Source of the DNA: Nitrospirota bacterium
GTDB lineage: Bacteria; Nitrospirota; Thermodesulfovibrionia; Thermodesulfovibrionales; JdFR-85
DNA: 5,977 nt
Direction of reading: 5' to 3'
Assembly (NCBI GenBank): GCA_013152195.1
Contig: JAADGU010000115.1
Span: forward strand, 1-5,977
The notes beneath the pieces were generated by a model. It was not told where the DNA came from, ran no database searches, and saw only the letters and a program-made list of their open reading frames with translations. The position numbers were made by a program, and so were the translations under genes. Position 1 is the first letter of the stretch, and the number at the start of each line of letters is the position of its first letter. Shown piece after piece: positions 1 to 5,765 of this stretch.

Positions 1-258
1 GGGGATGACCTCCAGATCGGGGATATATGGACCCATCCTGAGCATATGAGACGGGGTATTGCTTCATTTGCAATACAGCAGATTCTTTTGTCAAAGGGCA
101 GGGCCGGCCGTAATTTCTGGTATGTTGTCAAGCGTGGTAATCTGTCCTCAATCAGGGTAATTGAGAGGGCAGGTTTTGTTAGAGTCGGAGAAGGGGAGAG
201 GGTGAAAAGATTCGGGCTCAGGCTTCCGGGGTATTTCAGGATAATTCAGGAGAGGTGA
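1..258 (+). CDS. GNAT-family N-acetyltransferase, C-terminal part (5' truncated by window edge)
   Basis: The frame is open from the first base to a TGA at 256-258, giving 85 residues, so the start lies outside the window. The visible part looks like the second half of a GNAT fold. A beta strand GDIWTHPEHM leads into RRGIASFAIQQIL, matching the acetyl-CoA pyrophosphate-binding motif A (Q/R-x-x-G-x-G/A). Then come FWYVV and NLSSIRVIERAGF, the usual motif B region with the asparagine and the 'ERAGF' turn. GNAT enzymes move an acyl group from acyl-CoA to an amine. Next to a priming sugar transferase and a sugar aminotransferase, N-acylation of an amino sugar nucleotide (a WecD-like role) is the natural inference, but the substrate cannot be read from this fragment. 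The stop abuts the next start with no gap, suggesting coupled translation. An internal ATG at 46 is not the true start, because homology continues upstream of it. Confidence 0.85.
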   Translation, partial: GDDLQIGDIWTHPEHMRRGIASFAIQQILLSKGRAGRNFWYVVKRGNLSSIRVIERAGFVRVGEGERVKRFGLRLPGYFRIIQER

Positions 259-825
259 GTGAATAAGAGATTGGACGGTTTTCTGAAAAGGACTTTTGAT
301 ATAATAACCTCTCTGTCCGGGCTTGTACTTTTGGGTCCCTTGATATTTTTTTTAATTATATTTATTAAACTTGACTCTCCGGGACCTGCCTTTTACCGCG
401 GGGAGAGGGTTGGCAGATTTGGGAAGACTTTCAGGATATTCAAGTTCAGGACGATGGTGGTTGATGCCGAGAAGCTTGGTGGTCCTTCAACTGCCTCGGA
501 TGATCCGAGAATTACAGGGGTTGGCAGGTTTCTCAGAAAATACAAGCTTGATGAAGTGCCGCAACTTGTTAATGTATTAAAGGGAGAGATGAGCATTGTT
601 GGCCCGAGGCCGGAAGTCCTGACGGAAGTGGAGACTTATACGGATGAGGAGAGAAGGATACTGGAGGTCCGGCCGGGTATTACTGACTGGGCCTCGCTTA
701 CCTTTCATAACGAAGGGGAGATTTTGAAGGGAAGTCCTGATCCTCATCAGACATACAGGGAAAAGATCAAGCCGGAAAAGATGAGGCTTGCCTTAAAATA
801 TATTGATGAACGCGGTCGTTTCTGA
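259..825 (+). CDS. Monotopic sugar-phosphate transferase (PglC/WcaJ-type bacterial sugar transferase), C-terminus apparently frameshifted
   Basis: This 188-residue protein is a short-form polyprenyl-phosphate phosphoglycosyl transferase (Pfam bacterial sugar transferase). It transfers a sugar-1-phosphate from a UDP-sugar to undecaprenyl phosphate at the inner face of the cytoplasmic membrane, the first step of glycan assembly. Visible family motifs are KRTFD near the N-terminus, one hydrophobic re-entrant segment (about 15-38), DSPGPAFYRGERVGR (39-53), KFRTM (62-66), the catalytic Asp-Glu pair D98-E99 in KLDEVPQL, and MSIVGPRPE (111-119). The usual Ser-Pro helix break of PglC is Gly-Pro here (G26-P27). 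The GTG start follows directly on the upstream stop and has AGGAG at 248-252, six bases away. The reading frame stops after DERGRF, about 19 residues short of the family's usual end. The missing tail is present in the -1 frame (see 822-881), so the gene is either lightly truncated or contains a sequencing error. Confidence 0.93.
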   Translation: MNKRLDGFLKRTFDIITSLSGLVLLGPLIFFLIIFIKLDSPGPAFYRGERVGRFGKTFRIFKFRTMVVDAEKLGGPSTASDDPRITGVGRFLRKYKLDEVPQLVNVLKGEMSIVGPRPEVLTEVETYTDEERRILEVRPGITDWASLTFHNEGEILKGSPDPHQTYREKIKPEKMRLALKYIDERGRF

Positions 826-881
826 CTGATATCAAGATAATACTTGAAACTCTTCTGACCCTTGTAAAGACACGGGCGTGA
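822..881 (+). other. Out-of-frame C-terminal tail of the sugar transferase (frameshift remnant)
   Basis: Read in the frame one base back from the upstream gene, this stretch encodes LTDIKIILETLLTLVKTRA and then TGA. That is the shape of the normal C-terminus of this transferase family, where a 'D-[LI]-K-I-[IL]' amphipathic helix follows the Y-x-x-x-R-S/G-F segment. One extra T in the TTTC run at about 819-822 would join ...DERGRF to LTDIK without a break. The restored stop (879-881) would overlap a GTG at 878-880 in the frame of the transketolase gene, like the other junctions in this operon. It could be a real recent one-base deletion, an assembly or sequencing error, or (least likely) programmed -1 slippage. 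Confidence 0.75.
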
Positions 882-892
882 AAGGAACCTGT

Positions 893-1711
893 ATGGAAAT
901 TGAGGATGACTTTTTGCAGTATGAAGAAATATCAAAGAGTGTCCGTATCTCTGTTTTAAACATGATCCATAAAACCGGGAGTCCCCATATCGGCCCTTGT
1001 TTTTCGATTGTTGAAATCCTTGTAGCCCTCTATTTCAAGTCTTTAAATACCTCACCTGAGGCTGCTGTTGACCCTGACAGGGACAGATTCATTCTGAGTA
1101 AGGGGCATGCCTGTCCAGCCCTGTATGCCGTCCTGTCTGAACGGGGTTTCATGAGCAGGGAAGACCTGAAAGGATTTGCCGTCAACGGCGGGACACTGGA
1201 GCAACACCCGGCGCGGGATTTAAGCCGGGGGATAGAGGTCTCCACCGGTTCCCTGGGACATGGGCTTTCTGTTGCAGCAGGGATGGCCCTTGCAGGCAGG
1301 GTTGACAGTAAACACTATAAAGTCTATGTGTTGTTGAGTGATGGTGAATTAGATGAAGGCTCGGTCTGGGAGGCCGTTATGTTTGCCGGGCACCATAAGC
1401 TTGCTAACCTGACAGCCCTTGTGGATTATAACAGGATGCAGGCCCTTGGAGACACAGGGGATATACTGGGGCTGGAACCGCTTGGAGAGAAATGGAGGGC
1501 TTTTGGGTGGCACGTACAGGAAATTGACGGACACGATTTCAGGCAGATTTTCGATGCCCTGAGCTCTCTGTCAACTGAAAAACCGAATGTCCTGATTCTG
1601 CATACAGTAAAAGGAAAGGGAGTATCATTTATGGAAAACCAGGTGCTTTGGCATTATCGCTCGCCGGATGAGGAGGAGTATGAAGAAGCCTTAAAGGAAT
1701 TGCTTCAGTGA
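893..1711 (+). CDS. Transketolase, N-terminal (ThDP/Mg-binding) subunit of a split enzyme
   Basis: This 272-residue protein covers only the pyrophosphate-binding half of a transketolase; the other half is the next gene. Seen in order are GSPHIGPCFSIVEIL (29-43, with H32), FILSKGHACPALYAVL (66-81, with H72), STGSLGHGLSVAAGMALAGR (117-136), and the ThDP/Mg signature from D150-G151-E152 to N180. The usual first glycine of GDG is serine (S149). Transketolases move a two-carbon ketol unit between sugars using thiamine diphosphate. Split forms with the S-x-H-I-G signature occur in sugar-biosynthesis clusters as well as in pentose metabolism, and the context here points to the former. I chose ATG 893 because AAAGGA (881-886) sits six bases upstream. 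GTG 878, five codons earlier, is the alternative: it has a poor ribosome site but overlaps the repaired stop of the upstream gene. The stop overlaps the next start as GTGA. Confidence 0.94.
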   Translation: MEIEDDFLQYEEISKSVRISVLNMIHKTGSPHIGPCFSIVEILVALYFKSLNTSPEAAVDPDRDRFILSKGHACPALYAVLSERGFMSREDLKGFAVNGGTLEQHPARDLSRGIEVSTGSLGHGLSVAAGMALAGRVDSKHYKVYVLLSDGELDEGSVWEAVMFAGHHKLANLTALVDYNRMQALGDTGDILGLEPLGEKWRAFGWHVQEIDGHDFRQIFDALSSLSTEKPNVLILHTVKGKGVSFMENQVLWHYRSPDEEEYEEALKELLQ

Positions 1712-2634
1712 AAAAGATCTTTGTAAAGACACTTGAGGAGTTGTCTCAAAAGGAGAAGAATCTTTTAGTTATCACCGCTGACCTGGGATTCAAACTCTTT
1801 GATAATTTTAAGGCAGGATGCCCTGACAGATTTTATAATGCAGGTGTTGCAGAGGCCAACATGATCGGTATAGCTGCCGGTCTCTCTTTATGCGGCAAAA
1901 ATGTTTATTGTTATTCGATTATTCCGTTTCTGGTAATGAGGGCATTTGAGCAGATAAGGGTTGATATCGCTTATCATAATTTAAATGTAAAACTCGTTGG
2001 TGTAGGCGGGGGTTTTACCTATGGACTTGAAGGCTTTACACATTTTGGACTGGAGGACCTCTCTTTGATGACTTCCCTGCCGAATATGACGGTAGTCGTT
2101 CCTGCCGACCCCCTTGAGGCCAAAGCCATTGCAGAGATTTCTCTGGAATATGATAGTCCACTGTATATCAGGTTGGGAAGCACGGGTGGGCCGGTAATCC
2201 ATGATAAAACTCCTGATCTGAAGATCGGCCGGGCAATGATATTAAGAGAAGGCAGGGATGTTGCTATATTTGCAACAGGTGATATGGTCCATACAGGAAT
2301 GCAGGTTGTTGATAGGCTGGCTGAAAGGGGAATCAGTACTACCATGGTCAATATTCATACCCTTAAGCCCCTGGATACTGAAACTGTTGTCCGGATTGCA
2401 TCAACACACAAGGCCATCTTCTCCATTGAGGAACACTATATCAGGGGAGGACTTGGTTCAGCAGTCTCCGAAGTGCTTGCTGAGAGTGGATTCAGCGGGG
2501 TTTTTAAGAGATTTGGCATCAGAGAAGGTTTGCCCCGGCATCTGGTTGGTAAGGCGGATTTTCTCAAAGAACATCACGGACTCACTCCGCAGAAGATATA
2601 TGAAAAAATTTCAGATTTAATAGAGGGGGTATGA
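1708..2634 (+). CDS. Transketolase, C-terminal (pyrimidine-binding and TK-C) subunit of a split enzyme
   Basis: This 308-residue partner of the preceding subunit should form the heteromeric ThDP enzyme with it; together they make about 580 residues, slightly shorter than a one-chain transketolase. The pyrimidine-binding domain (about 1-160) carries AGVAEANMIGIAAGLS (45-60), in which E49 is the glutamate that activates the thiamine aminopyrimidine. It also has the glycine-rich loop GVGGGFTYGLEGFTHFGLEDL (98-118, with H112) and VVPADPLEAKA. The transketolase C-terminal domain follows, with VNIHTLKPLD (214-223) and EEHYIRGGLGSAVSE (241-255). The start is GTG at 1708, overlapping the upstream TGA by four bases, with AAAGGA at 1693-1698 nine bases before it. 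The stop overlaps the aminotransferase start as ATGA. All three genes are thus probably translationally coupled. 1-deoxyxylulose-5-phosphate synthase and pyruvate dehydrogenase E1 beta share this fold, but the N-terminal partner is of transketolase type. Confidence 0.94.
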   Translation: MKKIFVKTLEELSQKEKNLLVITADLGFKLFDNFKAGCPDRFYNAGVAEANMIGIAAGLSLCGKNVYCYSIIPFLVMRAFEQIRVDIAYHNLNVKLVGVGGGFTYGLEGFTHFGLEDLSLMTSLPNMTVVVPADPLEAKAIAEISLEYDSPLYIRLGSTGGPVIHDKTPDLKIGRAMILREGRDVAIFATGDMVHTGMQVVDRLAERGISTTMVNIHTLKPLDTETVVRIASTHKAIFSIEEHYIRGGLGSAVSEVLAESGFSGVFKRFGIREGLPRHLVGKADFLKEHHGLTPQKIYEKISDLIEGV

Positions 2635-3749
2635 CAATGCAGTGGAAAGTGAAATTCTTTGATTATCCGCTGCAGTTCAATGCCCATGAGGAAGAGTATA
2701 TTGAAATAATAAGAGGTGTGCTTTCCCGGGGCGCCTTCATTCTTGGTGAGGACCTTGAAAAGTTTGAAGGGAAGTTTGCGGAATTTGTGGGGAGTAAATT
2801 TGCAGTCGGAGTCAGCTGCTGTACGGATGCAATGCTCCTTTCCCTTTATGCTGCCGGTGTAGGCCCCGGGGATGAGGTTATATCCGTCTCCCATACTTTT
2901 GTGGCAACCATTGAAGTTATTAAATTCCTGGGAGCAAAAACTGTTTTTGTGGATATTGCCGATGATCATAATATGGATGTAGACCTTGTAGAGTCTGCCA
3001 TTACACCAAGAACAAAGGCCATAATCCCTGTTCATCTCAATGGCAGGATCTGCAGCAAAATGGATAAACTGGCAGCTCTTGCCGAAAAATATAACCTTGC
3101 AGTTATTGAGGACGCTGCCCAGGCCCTTGGTGCCACTTACAGGGGTAAGGATGCAGGGACTTTTGGACTGAGCGGGTGTTTCAGCTTTTATCCTGCAAAG
3201 CTTTTAGGGACTTTTGGAGATGCCGGGGCAGTTGTTACCGATGACGAGGCATTTGCAGAAAAGGTAAGAATGCTCAGAAATCACGGGAGAGGAAAGGGGA
3301 CTGATATAAACCTCTGGGGACTTAACTGCCGTATGGATAACCTTCATGCAGCCATTCTTGATTTCAAACTGCCTGGATTGGGCGACCGGATAAAGAGACG
3401 CCGGGAGATTGCCGCGAGTTATCATAATGGGCTCTCAGGCATTAAGGAGCTAAGGTTACCCCCTCCGCCGGTAGAGGATGACGGGCATTATGACGTCTTT
3501 CAGAACTATGAAATTGAGGCGGAAAGGAGGGACGAATTGATGTCATATCTCAGGGAGAACGGCGTTGAGGTAGTAGTCCAGTGGGGTGGTAAGGGAGTTC
3601 ATCAATTCAAGGCCCTTGGGCTGGATGGGTTTAATCTCCCCCGGACCGAGTTTTTTTTCAAGAAGGCATTGCTGCTTCCGTTGTATCCGGAACTGGGGGA
3701 TGAGCAGGTCTTGTATGTTGTGCAGAAAATAAGAGAGTTTTATGGGTGA
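2631..3749 (+). CDS. DegT/DnrJ/EryC1/StrS (ArnB-type) PLP-dependent sugar aminotransferase
   Basis: This 372-residue protein is full length for the DegT/DnrJ/EryC1/StrS family. These enzymes transfer an amino group, usually from glutamate, to a keto group on a nucleotide sugar. Visible landmarks are FFDYPLQF near the N-terminus, SCCTDAMLLSLYAAGVGPGDEVI (62-84), SHTFVATIEVIKFLGA (87-102), PVHLNGR (133-139), VIEDAAQALGA (158-168, where D161 should bind the pyridine nitrogen), and FSFYPAKLLGTFGDAGAVV (184-202) with K190 as the Schiff-base lysine. The active site therefore looks intact, so it is probably a transaminase, not a dehydratase variant lacking the lysine. ATG 2631 overlaps the previous stop; ATG 2637 (MQWKVKF) is also possible, since GAGG at 2623-2626 lies 4 or 10 bases from the two candidates. 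It is the last gene of the left operon, followed by a terminator. Its substrate is unknown and might be a product of the linked transketolase. Confidence 0.95.
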   Translation: MTMQWKVKFFDYPLQFNAHEEEYIEIIRGVLSRGAFILGEDLEKFEGKFAEFVGSKFAVGVSCCTDAMLLSLYAAGVGPGDEVISVSHTFVATIEVIKFLGAKTVFVDIADDHNMDVDLVESAITPRTKAIIPVHLNGRICSKMDKLAALAEKYNLAVIEDAAQALGATYRGKDAGTFGLSGCFSFYPAKLLGTFGDAGAVVTDDEAFAEKVRMLRNHGRGKGTDINLWGLNCRMDNLHAAILDFKLPGLGDRIKRRREIAASYHNGLSGIKELRLPPPPVEDDGHYDVFQNYEIEAERRDELMSYLRENGVEVVVQWGGKGVHQFKALGLDGFNLPRTEFFFKKALLLPLYPELGDEQVLYVVQKIREFYG

Positions 3750-3836
3750 TGGATGAAGGCATACCGGGATTGCTATCTCATCCTCAATGTTCGTATTATA
3801 CCTTGAAGTACGATGAATAACATGAAATGAAGGGTG

Positions 3837-3863
3837 AGTCTGCATACCGCGGACTGTTTTTTT
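3837..3863 (+). terminator. Rho-independent terminator closing the left operon
   Basis: AGTCTGC (3837-3843) pairs with GCGGACT (3849-3855) through seven base pairs, one of them T-G, around a five-base loop ATACC. A seven-T run at 3857-3863 follows after one G. It lies 88 bases after the aminotransferase stop, the right place to end that transcript before the next gene. The stem is short, so termination may be incomplete. Confidence 0.7.
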
Positions 3864-3915
3864 ACAGAATCGAACCTTTTTTTTACGATTAGGTGTAGAC
3901 AAAAGTCTTTCTGTA

Positions 3916-3946
3916 TTGATATCCTCATGCAGGGCATTTATATAAC
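3916..3946 (+). promoter_or_regulatory. Candidate sigma70-like promoter for the GT4 transferase gene
   Basis: TTGATA (3916-3921) resembles the -35 box at five of six positions. It is followed after 17 bases by TATATA (3939-3944), or after 19 bases by the better -10 match TATAAC (3941-3946). The site lies between the terminator and the 4034 start, leaving a leader of about 80 bases. This is a pattern match only, in a region of moderate AT content. Confidence 0.4.
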
Positions 3947-4033
3947 AGATTTGTAGTGTGTTTGGGGCTACAGCCGGGATTACAGCAGATGCAGGACAAA
4001 TAAGGGTATTTCCTATAAAATAGATAGAAAGCC

Positions 4034-5038
4034 ATGAACCATATCCTACTGCAAACTACTTTACCATTCTTTGCATCCTTTCTAATCCAGTTTATAGTAA
4101 TAAGGAATTTCCACATCCGGTCATTCTGCATTGATCAGGCAGATACCGACAAGCCTCAGAGATTTCATGATGTGCCAACCCCGAGGGCCGGGGGGTTGGG
4201 GATAGTTGTTGCTCTGATAGTCGGGTTAAGTGTGTTCGGGAAAGAGGGGGAGTATCTTGCCCTGTCTGCGCTGCCTGCATTTATAATAGGGTTTTATGAG
4301 GATATGACGTCAAACATCAGTCCAGGGGTGAGGCTCCTGATAATAATGGTGGGTGCTGTAATGGCTATGGTGCTGATGGACAGTATAGTTTACGACATAG
4401 GTCTGATGAGGATGCCATTATGGATGGCCATTCCCTTTACATTAATTGCCGTTACCGGATTATCCAATGCCATCAATATAATAGACGGCTTTAACGGCCT
4501 TGCATCCGGAGTGTCGGTTATAATCCTGCTATCGTTTGCCATGGCCTCCTATCTTTATGGAGATCAATTGTTGCTGGGAGTGAGCACTGCCCTGATAGTT
4601 GCAATAGGAGGTTTTTTTGTGTGGAATTTTCCGAGGGGCAGGATATTTCTTGGGGACGGAGGGGCCTATTTTATCGGTTTTATACTTGCCGAGATATCCA
4701 TACTCCTTGTAAACAGGAATCCCGGCATATCCCCCTGGTTTCCCCTGGTGATACTTGCGTATCCGATATTTGAGGTCTTTTTCTCAATCTACAGGAAGAA
4801 ATTCAAGCGGGGCCTTTCAGCATTTGAACCAGACAGGGTGCACTTTCACATGCTTATTCACAGGCGAATAGCAAGGAGTAATCCGAAGACGTCGGTCTAT
4901 ATCTGGGTGTTGGTAGCAGTATTTAATATAATGGCCTTTCCCTTTCTTTCAAACACCCCTGTATTAATCTTCATATTCTTTCTCTTTTCAGCCAGCTATC
5001 TTTATTTCTACAGAAGAATTGTGAGGTTTAAAAGATGA
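4034..5038 (+). CDS. Polytopic polyprenyl-phosphate sugar-1-phosphate transferase (WecA/TagO/MraY superfamily, GT4)
   Basis: This 334-residue integral membrane protein has roughly ten hydrophobic segments. It belongs to the family that moves HexNAc-1-phosphate (or MurNAc-pentapeptide phosphate in MraY) from a UDP-sugar to undecaprenyl phosphate. Motifs are RFHDVPTPRAGGLGI (43-57), GFYEDMTSNISP (86-97), the signature NAINIIDGFNGLASG (145-159) with D151, FLGDGGAYFIGF (205-216) with D208, and DRVHFHMLIHRR (267-278), the HxH cytoplasmic motif of the WecA/TagO branch that argues against MraY. The usual Mg-binding Asp-Asp of the second motif is Glu-Asp here (E89-D90). The ribosome site is weak (AGAAAG) and an in-frame stop at 4025 rules out an upstream start. 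It sits behind its own apparent promoter. The stop overlaps an ATG at 5035, the usual sign of a following operon gene that is now interrupted. The acceptor is very likely undecaprenyl phosphate; the sugar is unknown. Confidence 0.93.
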   Translation: MNHILLQTTLPFFASFLIQFIVIRNFHIRSFCIDQADTDKPQRFHDVPTPRAGGLGIVVALIVGLSVFGKEGEYLALSALPAFIIGFYEDMTSNISPGVRLLIIMVGAVMAMVLMDSIVYDIGLMRMPLWMAIPFTLIAVTGLSNAINIIDGFNGLASGVSVIILLSFAMASYLYGDQLLLGVSTALIVAIGGFFVWNFPRGRIFLGDGGAYFIGFILAEISILLVNRNPGISPWFPLVILAYPIFEVFFSIYRKKFKRGLSAFEPDRVHFHMLIHRRIARSNPKTSVYIWVLVAVFNIMAFPFLSNTPVLIFIFFLFSASYLYFYRRIVRFKR

Positions 5039-5082
5039 AAATAATAATAGGGACAGGCTACTTTTTGGTTGAAGGATTTTAA
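5035..5082 (+). pseudogene. Short ORF at an operon-type start, possible remnant of an interrupted gene
   Basis: ATG 5035 overlaps the GT4 stop as ATGA and has GAGG (5023-5026) eight bases upstream, so it looks like a real start site. The frame runs only 15 codons, MKIIIGTGYFLVEGF, to TAA at 5080-5082. The beginning resembles the Rossmann start of nucleotide-sugar dehydrogenases (MKI-x-x-x-GTGYVG-x-V), which are common in such loci. However, the bases from about 5041 may belong to the end of the transposase element, which would make the resemblance chance. I can support a ribosome-ready start followed by a very early stop, but not the identity of the lost gene. Confidence 0.35.
5041..5070 (+). 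repeat. Possible REP-like left end of the RAYT element
   Basis: The short gap before the transposase holds GGGACAGGCTAC (5050-5061) followed by a T tract. Its core GGCTAC (5056-5061) is repeated in inverted orientation as GTAGCC (5762-5767) at the transposase stop codon, so the gene is bracketed by a six-base inverted match. RAYT genes are commonly flanked by short REP sequences. From memory, GGGACAGG-type strings appear beside such genes in other genomes, but I cannot verify this here. Six bases could match by chance. Confidence 0.3.
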
Positions 5083-5084
5083 CG

Positions 5085-5765
5085 ATGCCGAGGATTCCGA
5101 GAGGACTGGTTGATGGTTTTGTTTACCATGTGCTTAACCGTGGAAACGGGAGTCAGCGTGTTTTTCATAAGAGTCAGGATTATGAAGTTTTTATTGATTT
5201 AATGAGAGACGCAAAGGCCCGGTATTCTGTCAAGATACTGGCATTTTGTTTGATGCCGAATCATTTTCATATGATCCTGATGCCCACCAGAGCTGAGGAT
5301 TTAAGCAGATGGATGCAGTGGTTGATGACTTGTCACGTCCGCCGTTTCCATCGGGATAATGGGACCAGTGGTCATGTATGGCAGGGGCGCTTCAAGAGCT
5401 TTGTCATACAGAGAGATGAGCATTTGTTAACGGGATTAAGGTATGTTGAAGGTAATCCGGTAAGGGCTGGACTGGTTAATTCGGCTAAGGATTGGCGGTG
5501 GTCATCTCATGGGACGATGATTGGTAATAGTTCGCGGTTATTGCTTGATGAAATACCGATAGAGATACCCCGGAACTGGGATAGATATGTGGATGAGCCT
5601 TTAACGGCAAGGGAGCTGGAGAGGCTTCGTCAGAGTGTGAATCGTCAATCTCCGTATGGAGATATAATGTGGCAGATGCAGATGGGAAGGGAACTTGGAT
5701 TGGAATCTACGCTCAGGCCACGGGGAAGACCGGCGAAGAGAGGGGCTGCAAGTGAGAGACCGTAG
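5085..5765 (+). CDS. REP-associated tyrosine transposase (RAYT; Y1/HUH, IS200-like, Transposase_17)
   Basis: This 226-residue protein appears to be a complete single-strand DNA transposase of the Y1 HUH class. N-terminal PRIPRGLVDGFVYHVLNRGNG (2-22) is the typical opening of the REP-associated branch. LMPNHFHMIL (56-65) contains the metal-binding HUH pair H60/H62. GHVWQGRFKS (96-105) and LRYVEGNPVRAGLV (118-131) follow, with Y120 the probable catalytic tyrosine. The C-terminal part includes SPYGDIMW (189-196) and LGLESTLRPRGRPAKRG (204-220), a basic tail usual for RAYTs and absent from IS200/IS605 TnpA. Such proteins are usually single-copy and are linked to REP palindromes rather than to autonomous insertion sequences. 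ATG 5085 has GAAGGA (5071-5076) eight bases upstream. It stands inside a polysaccharide operon, 46 bases after the GT4 gene, and its last 14 bases overlap the next gene. All key residues look intact. Confidence 0.95.
   Translation: MPRIPRGLVDGFVYHVLNRGNGSQRVFHKSQDYEVFIDLMRDAKARYSVKILAFCLMPNHFHMILMPTRAEDLSRWMQWLMTCHVRRFHRDNGTSGHVWQGRFKSFVIQRDEHLLTGLRYVEGNPVRAGLVNSAKDWRWSSHGTMIGNSSRLLLDEIPIEIPRNWDRYVDEPLTARELERLRQSVNRQSPYGDIMWQMQMGRELGLESTLRPRGRPAKRGAASERP

Noticed and set aside
103..110. GGCCGGCC palindrome
   Set aside because: It lies within the GNAT coding sequence in well-conserved codons and is probably chance.
2019..2351. 110-codon minus-strand open frame
   Set aside because: It is the antisense shadow of the transketolase C-terminal subunit, with no independent support.
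2574..3035. 153-codon open frame on the minus strand
   Set aside because: It lies opposite the strongly conserved aminotransferase and transketolase genes, and its translation shows no recognisable motif or family pattern.
3753..3806. 17-codon ORF starting just after the aminotransferase stop
   Set aside because: There is no good ribosome site, it is very short, and the sequence has no recognisable pattern.
3543..3902. 119-codon minus-strand open frame crossing into the intergenic gap
   Set aside because: Most of it is antisense to the aminotransferase, it runs through the terminator hairpin, and it resembles no known protein.
4014..4019. TATAAA as a -10 box right before the GT4 start
   Set aside because: It has no fitting -35 box about 17 bases upstream and would give a leader of only about 8 bases; the 3916-3946 pair fits better.
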